Of a DNA stretch of 64,000 bases, positions 1 to 9,201 are shown in pieces; position 1 is the stretch's first letter; the number at the start of each line of letters is the position of its first letter. Position numbers and translations under genes: made by a program. The DNA comes from Thalassotalea ponticola (GTDB taxonomy: Bacteria > Pseudomonadota > Gammaproteobacteria > Enterobacterales > Alteromonadaceae). Under the pieces are notes generated by a model. That model searched no databases. It had not been told where the DNA came from and worked only from the letters and a program-made list of their open reading frames with translations. The stretch spans positions 1,302,001-1,366,000 of the forward strand of contig NZ_CP166871.1 in assembly GCF_041379045.1 (NCBI RefSeq). Direction: 5' to 3'.

Positions 1-223
1 TTTTGCAAATGCTTCACCATTATTTCGAAAGTAAATAATTTAAATGATGCAGTAGTAAGCAAACCGCAGTATTAGTTTTAGATAACTATCTGCCACTTGC
101 TTCCATTTAAGTTTAGTACACGCGTACCACCATCTCGACATATGACTGTAACATCTTCAAAGCTACAACCGGGAAAGCTGCGTTAGCGAACCCCACTTTT
201 ATTATATTTTTAGGAACAAGATT

Positions 224-436
224 ATGTCAGATAATTTAAAAACTGGTACTGTAAAATGGTTTAACGATGAGAAAGGTTTCGGTTTCATCACTCAAGAAAG
301 CGGTCCAGACGTTTTCGTTCACTTCCGTGCTATCCAAGGTACTGGTCGTCGTACATTAACTGATGGTCAACCGGTAGAGTTCGAAGTAGTTCAAGGCCAA
401 AAAGGTCCTCAAGCTGAGAACGTAAAAGCGTTATAA
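224..436 (+). CDS. CspA-family cold-shock protein
   Basis: A 70-residue single cold-shock domain, the usual family length. RNP1 (KGFGFI) and RNP2 (VFVHF) are both intact, so it should bind single-stranded RNA or DNA as a five-stranded OB fold and act as an RNA chaperone in the cytoplasm. The start is set by AGGA eight bases upstream of the ATG. It is monocistronic: a strong terminator follows within 25 bases and adhE lies 550 bases further on. The 220 bases upstream could hold a long leader as in cspA, but I found no recognisable cold box. A second paralogue lies at 19395-19607. Which E. coli Csp it matches, and whether it is cold-induced, cannot be told from sequence. Confidence 0.95.
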   Translation: MSDNLKTGTVKWFNDEKGFGFITQESGPDVFVHFRAIQGTGRRTLTDGQPVEFEVVQGQKGPQAENVKAL

Positions 437-458
437 TCGCTGACTAAAGATTTCTAAA

Positions 459-488
459 ACGGGTGGCTTTTGCCACCCGTTTTTTTTT
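459..488 (+). terminator. Intrinsic terminator of the first csp gene
   Basis: The inverted repeat ACGGGTGGC/GCCACCCGT with a short T-rich loop is followed by eight or nine T. It lies 23 bases after the csp stop codon. Confidence 0.9.
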
Positions 489-988
489 ACCTCTGTTTTT
501 TTACCTCTAGTACCTAGAGGCTATTCAACCCTGCTGCTCGTTGGCTCGTTAATATGTATGCAAGGACCACACATTTTTCACTGCGCCTCGATTAAATCCC
601 TGTTAATTCGAACAACATCGATAGCACAAAGCACACAGGCCCTAAGTTGTTTTGGCGGTAGTGTGTTTAACTGACCAGTAAATCTAGTGCTACTTGAACG
701 GCAAACCCTACCAACAAAGCGTCACCAAATCCCATACCCCATACCAACACTGCATCCTCGTGCAAGTACCTAGTTATCAGAGCTGCTGGTCTTGTTGTCA
801 TCAAGAATATGTTAATAGGCCAGTTCGCTCACTCTTGTACTGTGCGTAAAAATCACCGATACCGTAATTTTGTAGCAACGGCTAAGCATGTCGCTAGCAG
901 GCGTTAATTTTTAAGCAGAATGATAAATATTCGTTATATTTAAAGGTGAATTTTCTCGTATTTGACGTGCTAATGTTTTGGAGGCCGA
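489..988. other. 500-bp spacer between csp and adhE
   Basis: I see no gene on either strand. It begins with a 14-bp tandem duplication (482-495 and 496-509, T7 followed by ACCTCT) that copies the tail of the csp terminator, and a small palindrome CCTCTAG-TAC-CTAGAGG at 504-520. The last part must hold the adhE promoter. An AT-rich stretch around 920-945 is the likeliest place, but no clean -35/-10 pair can be defended. The adhE ribosome binding site TGGAGG is at 979-985. Confidence 0.6.
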
Positions 989-3685
989 ATGCCAGTATCA
1001 AATTTAGATGAACTCAACGCTATGGTTGCTCGTGTTAAAGCGGCGCAAAAAGAGTTTTCAAGCTTTAGTCAACAACAGGTCGATGCAATTTTTCGCGCCG
1101 CATCACTGGCTGCTAATAATGCACGTATTTCGCTAGCGCAGAAGGCGGTTGAAGAATCGGGTATGGGGATTGTTGAAGATAAAGTGATTAAAAACCACTT
1201 CGCCTCCGAATTTATCTATAACAAGTACAAAGACGAAAAAACCTGTGGTGTGTTGAGTGAAAATGAAGAATTTGGCACCATTGAAATTGCCGAGCCCGTC
1301 GGTCTCATTTGCGGTATTGTGCCGACCACAAACCCTACGTCAACGGCAATTTTCAAAGCCTTAATTTCCCTCAAAACCCGCAACGGTATTATTTTTTCAC
1401 CGCATCCTCGAGCAAAGTTTGCCACCAATGATGCGGCCAAAATAGTCCTTGATGCCGCGGTTGCCGCAGGCGCACCTAAAGATATTATCGGTTGGATTGA
1501 TGTGCCATCAGTGGAGTTGTCAAATGCCCTAATGACCCATCCTGATATCAACCTGATTTTGGCAACCGGTGGCCCTGGTATGGTTAAAGCGGCGTATTCC
1601 TCAGGTAAACCAGCCATTGGCGTTGGCGCGGGTAATGTGCCGGTGGTGATCGATGAAACCGCCGATATAAAGCGCGCTGTTGCATCGATTTTGATGTCAA
1701 AAACCTTCGACAATGGCGTGGTCTGTGCGTCCGAGCAAGCGGTAATAGTTGTTGATCAGGTTTACGAGCAAGTCAAAGAGCGGTTTGCTACCCACAATGG
1801 ATATATTCTCACCAAGTCTGAAGCGGATAAAGTACGAGACATCATCTTAATAGACGGTAATTTAAACGCGGCTATTGTCGGCCAGCCGGCAACCAAAATT
1901 GCCGAGCTCGCTGGCATCAAAGTACCTAAAAATACCAAGATCTTGATTGGTGAAGGCAAAGAAGTCAGTATCGAGGATCCGTTTGCCCACGAAAAGCTAT
2001 CGCCAACGCTTGGCTTGTTTAAAGCCAAGTCGTTTACCCATGCGGTGGAGCAGGCGTGTACTATGGTCGAGCTTGGCGGTATTGGCCACACATCAGCGAT
2101 TTATACCGATCAGGACCTAAACAAGGATCGCATAAGTTATTTCGGCGACAAAATGAAAACCGCCCGTATCTTGGTTAACATTCCCACATCACATGGTGGT
2201 ATTGGCGACATATACAACTTTAATATCGCCCCCAGTTTGACCTTGGGCTGTGGCTCATGGGGCGGAAATTCGATATCCGAAAACGTGGGTCCCAAACACC
2301 TGATCAACAAAAAGACGGTTGCAAAGCGAGCCGAAAACATGTTGTGGCATAAACTTCCCAAATCCATTTACTTTCGTCGCGGCAGTTTGCCCATTGCACT
2401 AAGCGACCTTAAAGGTAAACAACGGGCGTTCATCGTCACCGATAAATATCTGTTTAATAATGGCTATACCGATGATGTTACCGCGATATTAAAAGACTTA
2501 GACATCGAGTCACACATATTTTCCGATGTTGAAGCCGATCCTACCTTGTCTATCGTCAAGCGCGGTGCCGAAGCGATGAGTAGCTTTCAACCCGATGTTA
2601 TTATCGCCTTAGGTGGTGGCTCGCCAATGGACGCCGCCAAAATTATGTGGGTCATGTACGAGCACCCAGATACCGCATTTGAAGAATTGGCAATGCGCTT
2701 TATGGATATTCGAAAAAGAATTTATAAATTCCCTAAAATGGGTGAAAAAGCCACCTTAGTTTGCATAACGACAACCTCGGGTACCGGCTCAGAAGTCACC
2801 CCATTCGCGGTGGTTATCGATGATCAAACAGGGGCCAAATATCCATTAGCCGATTACGAAATTACCCCAGACATGGCTATCGTCGATGCCAATTTAGTCA
2901 TGAATATGCCCAAATCGCTGACGGCCTATGGCGGTTATGACGCGATAACCCATTCGTTAGAAGCGTATGTATCGGTATTAGCGAATGAGTATTCAGACGG
3001 CCAAGCCTTGCAGGCGTTGCGGTTACTCAAGGAGTACTTGCCATCGGCTTACCAAAACGGTGCCAACGATCCGATTGCGCGGGAAAAAGTACACAATGCG
3101 GCGACCATTGCCGGCATTGCGTTTGCCAATGCGTTTTTAGGCGTTTGTCATTCCATGGCCCACAAAATCGGCGCAGAGTTTCACTTGGCTCATGGACTCG
3201 CCAATGCGTTGCTAATAGCCAATGTGGTGCGCTATAACGCCACCGACAATCCAACCAAACAAGCGGCATTTTCACAGTACTCGCGACCGCAGGCAAGGCG
3301 TCGTTACGCTGAAATTGCCGATCACTTACAGTTAAGTCAGCCGGGCGATAGAACAGCCGAGAAGATAGAGCGCTTATTAGCGTGGTTGGAAGAGATGAAA
3401 GATTTACTCGACATCCCTAAATCGATTCAGTTGGCAGGGGTCTCTGAATTAGACTTTATCGAACGACTCGACGAACTGTCGGTAGAAGCTTTCGATGACC
3501 AATGTACTTCGGCAAATCCTCGCTATCCACTGATCAGTGAGTTAAAAGAAGTACTCAGAGCGTCGTATTACGGCACTGCCTATCAAGATGAAGGGGATCA
3601 GGCTGATTCTATAGCCAAAGCACCGGCCAAAGCACCAGCAAAGGACAGTGATAAGCCCAAGCGCACAAAGAGCAAGAAAAAATAG
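989..3685 (+). CDS. adhE: Bifunctional aldehyde-alcohol dehydrogenase AdhE
   Basis: This two-domain fermentative enzyme reduces acetyl-CoA to acetaldehyde and then ethanol with NADH. Residues about 1-440 form the CoA-acylating aldehyde dehydrogenase domain, with the catalytic Cys in NGVVCASEQA. Residues about 450-870 form the iron-dependent alcohol dehydrogenase, with GGGSPMDAAK and the metal-binding His cluster in GVCHSMAHK and FHLAHGLANA. At 898 residues it is slightly longer than the usual 870-890 because of a C-terminal tail rich in Lys, Ala and Pro (AKAPAKAPAK then KRTKSKKK). The start is supported by TGGAGG just upstream. Both active sites look intact. The gene stands alone and ends at a bidirectional terminator shared with convergent ychF. 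AdhE normally assembles into spirosome filaments; whether the basic tail affects this is unknown. Confidence 0.97.
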   Translation: MPVSNLDELNAMVARVKAAQKEFSSFSQQQVDAIFRAASLAANNARISLAQKAVEESGMGIVEDKVIKNHFASEFIYNKYKDEKTCGVLSENEEFGTIEIAEPVGLICGIVPTTNPTSTAIFKALISLKTRNGIIFSPHPRAKFATNDAAKIVLDAAVAAGAPKDIIGWIDVPSVELSNALMTHPDINLILATGGPGMVKAAYSSGKPAIGVGAGNVPVVIDETADIKRAVASILMSKTFDNGVVCASEQAVIVVDQVYEQVKERFATHNGYILTKSEADKVRDIILIDGNLNAAIVGQPATKIAELAGIKVPKNTKILIGEGKEVSIEDPFAHEKLSPTLGLFKAKSFTHAVEQACTMVELGGIGHTSAIYTDQDLNKDRISYFGDKMKTARILVNIPTSHGGIGDIYNFNIAPSLTLGCGSWGGNSISENVGPKHLINKKTVAKRAENMLWHKLPKSIYFRRGSLPIALSDLKGKQRAFIVTDKYLFNNGYTDDVTAILKDLDIESHIFSDVEADPTLSIVKRGAEAMSSFQPDVIIALGGGSPMDAAKIMWVMYEHPDTAFEELAMRFMDIRKRIYKFPKMGEKATLVCITTTSGTGSEVTPFAVVIDDQTGAKYPLADYEITPDMAIVDANLVMNMPKSLTAYGGYDAITHSLEAYVSVLANEYSDGQALQALRLLKEYLPSAYQNGANDPIAREKVHNAATIAGIAFANAFLGVCHSMAHKIGAEFHLAHGLANALLIANVVRYNATDNPTKQAAFSQYSRPQARRRYAEIADHLQLSQPGDRTAEKIERLLAWLEEMKDLLDIPKSIQLAGVSELDFIERLDELSVEAFDDQCTSANPRYPLISELKEVLRASYYGTAYQDEGDQADSIAKAPAKAPAKDSDKPKRTKSKKK

Positions 3686-3740
3686 CGATACCCATTATCG
3701 CCACAATAGATGGCTACAGAGCTTAGCGTGGCAATAGATA

Positions 3741-3775
3741 AAAAGCCCAAGTTACACATATAACTTGGGCTTTTT
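3741..3775. terminator. Bidirectional terminator between adhE and ychF
   Basis: A perfect 14-bp stem (AAAAGCCCAAGTTA/TAACTTGGGCTTTT) with a six-base loop, A-tract on one side and T-tract on the other, sits between two convergent genes. Confidence 0.92.
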
Positions 3776-3807
3776 ACTGGGTGTTTTTAGGGTAACAACC
3801 GTGTATT

Positions 3808-4899
3808 TTAGACGTTAAATCTAAAGTGAATCACATCACCGTCTTTAACGAGGTAATCTTTACCTTCTAAGCGCCATTTACCGGCTTCTTTGGCACCCGC
3901 CTCACCGTTACAAGCGATAAAGTCATCAAAGCCAACCACTTCAGCGCGAATAAAGCCGCGTTCAAAGTCAGTGTGAATAACGCCTGCCGCTTGTGGTGCG
4001 GTTGAATTGTTTTTAAACGTCCATGCGCGAACTTCTTTAACACCTGCGGTAAAGTAGGTGTTCAGGCTTAACAAGCCATAACCCGAATTGATAACGCGGT
4101 TTAAGCCTGGCTCTTCTAAGCCCATTTCAGCCATAAACATTTCGCGATCGTCTTCGTCCATTTCAGCTAATTCACCTTCAATTTCAGCGCAAACAGGCAC
4201 AACCACAGCGCCTTCTTGCTCGGCAATTTCGCGTACTTGATCAAGGTACGGGTTGTTTTCAAAACCGTCGTCATTGACATTGGCAATGTACATGGTCGGT
4301 TTGATGGTTAAGAAGTTTAGATACTTAACCGCTGCAATTTCTTCTTTTGTTAAATCAAGTGAACGGATCATATGACCCTCTTCAACATGCTTTAATATTT
4401 TTTCAAGGATTGGCAGTTCAAATTTCGCGTCTTTATCACCGCCTTTGGCTTTTTTAGTTTGGCGAACAATCGCGCGTTCAGCCGCATCCATATCAGCAAG
4501 AGCTAATTCGGTATTGATAACATCGATGTCTTCAGCTGGATTGACTTTACCTGCTACGTGAACAATGTTGTCATTTTCGAAACAGCGAACGACGTGACCG
4601 ATGGCATCGGTTTCGCGAATATTGGCCAAAAACTTGTTACCTAAGCCTTCGCCTTTTGACGCTCCTGCAACTAGGCCTGCGATATCAACAAACTCCATGG
4701 TAGTGGCGATAACGCGCTCGGGATTGACGATAGCCGCTATTTGATCCAAACGCGGATCTGGCACTGGTACAACGCCCGTATTTGGCTCAATGGTACAAAA
4801 CGGAAAGTTAGCCGCTTCGATACCTGCTTTAGTTAATGCATTGAAAAGTGTTGATTTACCCACGTTTGGTAAACCGACAATACCACACTTAAAACCCAT
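3808..4899 (-). CDS. ychF: Obg-like ATPase YchF/OLA1
   Basis: A 363-residue P-loop ATPase of the TRAFAC Obg family, exactly the family length. The order is G domain with Walker [10 protein letters not shown] near the N terminus, an inserted coiled coil, and a C-terminal TGS domain ending in [11 protein letters not shown]. YchF binds ATP rather than GTP because its G4 motif is NxxE. Here that position reads NVND, an Asp in place of the Glu seen in E. coli. It associates with ribosomes and is linked to stress responses in other bacteria. It is the last gene of the leftward rplY-pth-ychF run, 19 bases after pth, and ends at a terminator shared with adhE. Confidence 0.97.
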   Translation of the reverse strand: MGFKCGIVGLPNVGKSTLFNALTKAGIEAANFPFCTIEPNTGVVPVPDPRLDQIAAIVNPERVIATTMEFVDIAGLVAGASKGEGLGNKFLANIRETDAIGHVVRCFENDNIVHVAGKVNPAEDIDVINTELALADMDAAERAIVRQTKKAKGGDKDAKFELPILEKILKHVEEGHMIRSLDLTKEEIAAVKYLNFLTIKPTMYIANVNDDGFENNPYLDQVREIAEQEGAVVVPVCAEIEGELAEMDEDDREMFMAEMGLEEPGLNRVINSGYGLLSLNTYFTAGVKEVRAWTFKNNSTAPQAAGVIHTDFERGFIRAEVVGFDDFIACNGEAGAKEAGKWRLEGKDYLVKDGDVIHFRFNV

Positions 4900-4918
4900 G
4901 GTTGATAATCCTGTACTG

Positions 4919-5509
4919 TTATTGTGCTTTAAAGGAATGTAGACGGTTTTGCGCTTTCTTCAAGCCGTCTTTTTCCCAAATGGCAAAGCAGCGAGCGGCT
5001 TCGTCAACGCACTGATCTAGGAGAGCCTGTTCGGCTTGAGGCGCTTTGCCTAATACAAAACCACTGACTCTGTCTTTATGCCCCGGATGGCCAATGCCGA
5101 TCCGCAAGCGGTAAAAATTCTTATTATTCGCCATGCAAGCGATGATGTCTCTTAATCCATTGTGGCCACCGTGACCACCGCCTTGTTTGATTTTGACCAC
5201 ACCGGGATCAAGATCGAGCTCATCGTGAGCAACAAGGATATTTTCACACGCAATTCTGAAAAAGTTGGCTAAAGGCGCAACCGCTTTGCCGCTTCGATTC
5301 ATAAAGGTGGTAGGAATTAATAAATGCACGACGGTGTCGCCAATAAGGCCTTTGCCGTACAAACCGTGATATTTTTTATCAGGAGACAGGGATATGTTGT
5401 ATTGTCTGGCGAGTTCTTCTACAAACCAGACGCCTGCATTGTGGCGGGTTCTCGTATATTCGGGGCCTGGATTACCCAGGCCCACAACCAACTGAATATT
5501 AGTCGTCAA
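4919..5509 (-). CDS. pth: Peptidyl-tRNA hydrolase
   Basis: The 196-residue Pth enzyme cleaves the ester between peptide and tRNA on drop-off products, recycling tRNA in the cytoplasm. Signature residues are present: Asn in GLGNPG, the catalytic His in TRHNAG, Asn in TTFMNRSG, the HDELDL segment and [12 protein letters not shown]. The length is typical. It lies 14 bases after rplY, matching the conserved rplY-pth-ychF order, so co-transcription is likely. Confidence 0.97.
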   Translation of the reverse strand: MTTNIQLVVGLGNPGPEYTRTRHNAGVWFVEELARQYNISLSPDKKYHGLYGKGLIGDTVVHLLIPTTFMNRSGKAVAPLANFFRIACENILVAHDELDLDPGVVKIKQGGGHGGHNGLRDIIACMANNKNFYRLRIGIGHPGHKDRVSGFVLGKAPQAEQALLDQCVDEAARCFAIWEKDGLKKAQNRLHSFKAQ

Positions 5510-5523
5510 GGTTACCCTCGCGA

Positions 5524-6147
5524 TTATTCTTCAGTTGCTTCTTCTTCGCCTTCAGCGTCTGACTCAGTTGAGCTAGCCGCTTTAGGAGCTGTTGCTGTAA
5601 CAACTGCTTGGTCGTGATCTTCACCTTTAGCAAGTTCTACAGAAGTAACGCCTTTTGGAAGAGCGATGTCTGAAAGGTGGATAGTGTTACCCACTTCTAG
5701 ACCAGCTACGTCTACTTCGATGAACTCAGGAAGATCTGCTGGTAAACATTCAACTTCGATGTCAGTCATTGCGTGAGCAAGGATTGCACCAGTTTTCGCT
5801 ACAGACTCTTCGTTGATGAAGTGAATTGGAACGTGTTGGTGAATCGCTTTCTTCGCGTCAACGCGCAAGAAGTCTAAGTGCATGATTAGTTCTTTGTACG
5901 GGTGACGTTGCATGTCTTTTAGTACAACATCAACAGGCTTACCGTCAACAGTTAACGTAAGAACTTGCGAGTAGAATGCTTCTTCTTCTTGAGCACGGAA
6001 TACTTTGTTGTGTGCTAAAGTGATTGAAAGAGGCTCTTGACCTGCACCGTAAATGATAGCTGGAACTTTGTTCGCATGACGAAGGCGGCGGCTCGCACCT
6101 TTCCCTAAGTCTGTACGTACTTCAGCTTCTAAAGCAAAAATATCCAT
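5524..6147 (-). CDS. rplY: 50S ribosomal protein L25 (general stress protein Ctc type)
   Basis: This 207-residue two-domain L25/TL5 protein binds 5S rRNA with its N-terminal domain (residues about 1-95) and carries the TL5-type beta domain behind it. The C terminus is a short acidic, Ser/Ala-rich tail (GEEEATEE). I chose the ATG that gives the canonical [15 protein letters not shown] start. An upstream in-frame start would add 19 unrelated residues and lacks support. The ribosome binding site is AGAGAA. The gene precedes pth and has its own leader region after the prs terminator. Confidence 0.96.
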   Translation of the reverse strand: MDIFALEAEVRTDLGKGASRRLRHANKVPAIIYGAGQEPLSITLAHNKVFRAQEEEAFYSQVLTLTVDGKPVDVVLKDMQRHPYKELIMHLDFLRVDAKKAIHQHVPIHFINEESVAKTGAILAHAMTDIEVECLPADLPEFIEVDVAGLEVGNTIHLSDIALPKGVTSVELAKGEDHDQAVVTATAPKAASSTESDAEGEEEATEE

Positions 6148-6215
6148 TGATAAATTCTCTATAAATAAAAGTAAATTTGACTGTTTTCCGCGACCAAAAA
6201 ACAATCGGTTAAATA

Positions 6216-6237
6216 ATCAACACCGCGTTGTGTTGAT
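6216..6237 (-). promoter_or_regulatory. Stem-loop in the probable rplY leader
   Basis: The perfect inverted repeat ATCAACAC-6-GTGTTGAT lies about 70 bases upstream of the L25 start, between the prs terminator and the gene. Feedback control of rplY through its own mRNA has been reported in E. coli. That this hairpin serves such a role here is only inferred. Confidence 0.4.
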
Positions 6238-6322
6238 GTTTTTTACCCTGAGGTAACTAAAAATATTAGTTTCAGCGTAAAAAGGCGCCGAATAATAACA
6301 TTTTTTCGACGATTAACAAACA

Positions 6323-6350
6323 AAAAGTGCGCCCGAAGACACACTTTTTT
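6323..6350 (-). terminator. prs terminator with UUCG tetraloop
   Basis: Read on the minus strand, the stem AAAGTGTGTC/GGCGCACTTT (two G-U pairs) closes on a C(TTCG)G tetraloop and is followed by a T run. It lies 28 bases after prs. Confidence 0.88.
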
Positions 6351-6377
6351 ATTTTGATTCGCTGATGTTTAAACCGA

Positions 6378-7325
6378 TTAGGCTTCAAACATTGCTGAAA
6401 TTGATTCTTCGTTGCTAACGCGGCGAATCGCTTCTGACAACATACCCGCTAGAGATAATTGACGCACTTTATCAATTTTCTTGAACTCGTCAGAAAGAGG
6501 AATAGAGTCGGTAACTACCATTTCATCGATCACTGAGTTGCGGATGTTTTCTGCTGCGGCACCACTAAATACTGGGTGTGTTGCATAAGCAAATACTCGG
6601 CGCGCACCGTGTTCTTTAAGAGCGGCTGCTGCTTTACACAAAGTTCCACCAGTATCGATCATATCGTCAACGATAATACAATCGCGATCTTGAATGTCAC
6701 CGATAATGTGCATGACCTGTGATACGTTGGCCTTTGGACGACGCTTATCGATAATCGCCAAATCGGTATCGTTTAGCAGTTTAGCAACCGCGCGCGCGCG
6801 AACTACACCACCGATGTCTGGAGAGACGACAACCGGATTGTCTAAATCTTTGTTGAGCATGTCTTCAAGTAGAATAGGTGAGCCAAATACGTTATCTACT
6901 GGCACATCGAAAAAGCCTTGAATTTGCTCTGCGTGCAAGTCAACAGTAAGAACGCGGTCAACGCCAACACTTGACAGGAAGTCAGCAACCACTTTTGCGG
7001 TAATAGGTACACGTGCACTGCGTACTCGGCGGTCTTGACGAGCGTAGCCAAAGTAGGGAATAACTGCGGTGATACGACCTGCTGATGCACGACGCAAGGC
7101 ATCGACCATAACGATCAATTCCATTAAGTTATTGTTGGTTGGTGCACAAGTAGATTGGATAATAAAAACGTCAGATCCACGTACGTTTTCTGTTATTTCA
7201 ACGCTGATTTCACCATCGCTGAAGCTGCCTACTTTCGCATCGCCTAAGCTTATGTATAGACGATCGGCGATCTTTTTAGCCAGTTCAGGGGTGGCATTAC
7301 CCGCAAAAATTTTCATGTCAGGCAC
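6378..7325 (-). CDS. prs: Ribose-phosphate pyrophosphokinase
   Basis: PRPP synthase makes phosphoribosyl pyrophosphate from ribose 5-phosphate and ATP for nucleotide, His, Trp and NAD synthesis. From the GTG start ([10 protein letters not shown]...) the protein is 315 residues, identical in length to the E. coli enzyme and with AGGA just upstream. An ATG 36 bases earlier is possible but would add 12 residues. The class-I PRPP-binding motif DDMIDTGGT is near residue 220, and the regulatory flexible loop and C-terminal region are complete. It follows ispE by 140 bases and ends at a UUCG terminator. The synteny lolB-ispE-prs is conserved in gammaproteobacteria. Confidence 0.96.
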   Translation of the reverse strand: MPDMKIFAGNATPELAKKIADRLYISLGDAKVGSFSDGEISVEITENVRGSDVFIIQSTCAPTNNNLMELIVMVDALRRASAGRITAVIPYFGYARQDRRVRSARVPITAKVVADFLSSVGVDRVLTVDLHAEQIQGFFDVPVDNVFGSPILLEDMLNKDLDNPVVVSPDIGGVVRARAVAKLLNDTDLAIIDKRRPKANVSQVMHIIGDIQDRDCIIVDDMIDTGGTLCKAAAALKEHGARRVFAYATHPVFSGAAAENIRNSVIDEMVVTDSIPLSDEFKKIDKVRQLSLAGMLSEAIRRVSNEESISAMFEA

Positions 7326-7464
7326 TGTCAGGTCCTCAGAAGCTTTGACATTATTAAACATAATACTCTTAACCTTAAAGCCGTTATATGTAGCGTAACA
7401 GTCTTTAACATTAAGGCTGCGTTGCTAACAATGAATGTTAGCATAAGTACCAAATTTTGGTGAC

Positions 7465-8313
7465 TTAATGTTGCTCGAGCTCATCTAAAATAGGCGAGCG
7501 GTCTAGGCCTTGAGCAACGAAGGATTTTACTCCCGGTGGTAATTTGTCTTGAAGTCTTAGCGCTTCGGCTTGTGAGTCAAAGCGAGTAAAAATACAAGCA
7601 CCGGTACCAGTTAGTCTAGACGGCGCGTATTCTAGCAACCAAGCGAGTAACTTTTCAACCTCGGGATAGAGTTTTCTCACTAAAGGTTCGCAGTCGTTAA
7701 CACATTGTTCAATGTCAAAATCGTTAATGTTAAGCGGTTGATGGTTGCGAGGTAGCTCTGGATGCTGAAACACGGTCGCTGTTGAAATCGAGACATCGGG
7801 GATGGTCACCAAAAACCATGGTGTGTCGGTTTTATAGGGGGTGAGTAGTTCACCAATACCCTGGGCGAACACTGTTTCACCGTATATAAACACCGGCACG
7901 TCAGCGCCTAAGGTGACGCCGATATCGATCAGCGCTCGTTGGCTTAGGTTGAGCTGCCACAATTTGTTCAGTGCTAATAAAGTCGTCGCGGCGTTAGATG
8001 ACCCGCCACCGAGCCCACCACCCATAGGTAGCCGTTTGTCAATACTGATGTCGACGCCAACGCTGCTCACCGTGTGCTGTTTTAAGGCCCTGGCAGCTTT
8101 GACAATTAAGTTCTGCTCGTGGTCGACTCCGTCAATGGGGGTCGTAAGTGCAATTTCACCGCTTTGATTAGGGCGAAAGTGTAGGGTGTCACCGTAATTT
8201 AAAAATTGGAACACCGATTGTAACTCGTGGTATCCGTTGGCACGTTGACCGGTGATGTGCAAAAAACGGTTGATTTTAGCGACACTACTAAATGTGTATA
8301 GCTTATTTTGCAC
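7465..8313 (-). CDS. ispE: 4-diphosphocytidyl-2-C-methyl-D-erythritol kinase
   Basis: This GHMP-family kinase of the MEP isoprenoid pathway phosphorylates CDP-methylerythritol using ATP. The 282-residue length is normal. The glycine-rich ATP loop LPMGGGLGGGSSNA is near residue 95, and the C-terminal GHMP motif is RLTGTGACIF. The start codon is GTG, three bases after the lolB stop, with GGGAG inside the end of lolB, so translation is probably coupled. Confidence 0.96.
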   Translation of the reverse strand: MQNKLYTFSSVAKINRFLHITGQRANGYHELQSVFQFLNYGDTLHFRPNQSGEIALTTPIDGVDHEQNLIVKAARALKQHTVSSVGVDISIDKRLPMGGGLGGGSSNAATTLLALNKLWQLNLSQRALIDIGVTLGADVPVFIYGETVFAQGIGELLTPYKTDTPWFLVTIPDVSISTATVFQHPELPRNHQPLNINDFDIEQCVNDCEPLVRKLYPEVEKLLAWLLEYAPSRLTGTGACIFTRFDSQAEALRLQDKLPPGVKSFVAQGLDRSPILDELEQH

Positions 8314-8316
8314 GGG

Positions 8317-8919
8317 TTAAATCTCCCATTGGCTGATCGCCAATTTAATACGTAAATCTTGATGGCGAATGCTCAGTTGCTTGGCTAAACGGACATTGCC
8401 AACCAAGGTGTATGATTGATACTGCACTGAGTACGGGCGGCTATTAATCAACGTGCTGAGCTGCTCTGGCAGCAAGGTCACTGGGTGATATTGAATGACG
8501 TCGCCGGCACTGGCTTTCACACCTTTTAGCCAATGGCTCAGGTGACTTATCGGCAGCGGAAAGCCTGCGACTTTTTCGACGAGGTAGTCAAGATCGTGGT
8601 GTTGATGTGTTTTACCGTCGACAATGAGCGTGTGAAGGCCGTGTTTTGAGGTTAAAGACAGTACCGTGGTACCGACAAATGAGGTCAGTTTAAGCTGCTG
8701 CTGATCACCGCTTTTGCGCCAGTATAGGTTAGCGCTTTGTTTATTTTTACTGCTGATAATGGCCAACTTACCGCGTATGACCCAGTGATTGATCTGGGCT
8801 AGCTGGGCCTCTCTTACTTGTTGACTCTGATGTAATTGGTCGTCGCTATATCGGCTTTGACAAGCACTCAACAAAAACCAAAGCAATAGCAATATCGTGG
8901 CATGTACCCACTTTTTCAT
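8317..8919 (-). CDS. lolB: Outer-membrane lipoprotein receptor LolB
   Basis: LolB accepts lipoproteins from the periplasmic carrier LolA and inserts them in the outer membrane. From the chosen ATG the protein is 200 residues with a classic lipoprotein signal MKKWVHATILLLLWFLLSAC, the lipobox Cys being residue 20. The middle contains VIRGKLAI and the Trp-rich LolA/LolB half-barrel segments. An ATG 54 bases upstream stays in frame but would put an 18-residue tail ahead of the signal peptide. Neither start has a good Shine-Dalgarno sequence. It heads lolB-ispE-prs and is divergent from hemA. Confidence 0.93.
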   Translation of the reverse strand: MKKWVHATILLLLWFLLSACQSRYSDDQLHQSQQVREAQLAQINHWVIRGKLAIISSKNKQSANLYWRKSGDQQQLKLTSFVGTTVLSLTSKHGLHTLIVDGKTHQHHDLDYLVEKVAGFPLPISHLSHWLKGVKASAGDVIQYHPVTLLPEQLSTLINSRPYSVQYQSYTLVGNVRLAKQLSIRHQDLRIKLAISQWEI

Positions 8920-9201
8920 GGGGGCCGTTCGACGTTGTTCGATAGTGAGGAGTGACACACTGGAGTAGATCATAGTATCAAAAATGCGTTAATTTTTTTT
9001 CTCTAATCTTGGCAATGTACCATAAAAAGCCACCAAACCTTAAAAAAAATAGCCTTATAAGCGTTGGTGACTTTTCATCTTTGCTCTAATCTCGTAAAAT
9101 TACCCCATTAATCGAAATGTTTGCACCGATTTGTTAACAGCAAATCACGCGGTTTAGCGCCAACGTACTGTGGCGTATTAGTAAGGTTGTATTGAACGCA
9201 T

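Noticed and set aside
1..223. Cold box or other cspA-type leader motif upstream of the first csp gene
   Set aside because: I searched by eye for a cold-box-like sequence and a long leader hairpin and found nothing convincing.
1216..1713. Antisense frame of 165 codons within adhE
   Set aside because: Shadow of the adhE reading frame on the opposite strand. Similar long antisense frames in lipase, topA, Ig-like and mfd genes were discarded too.
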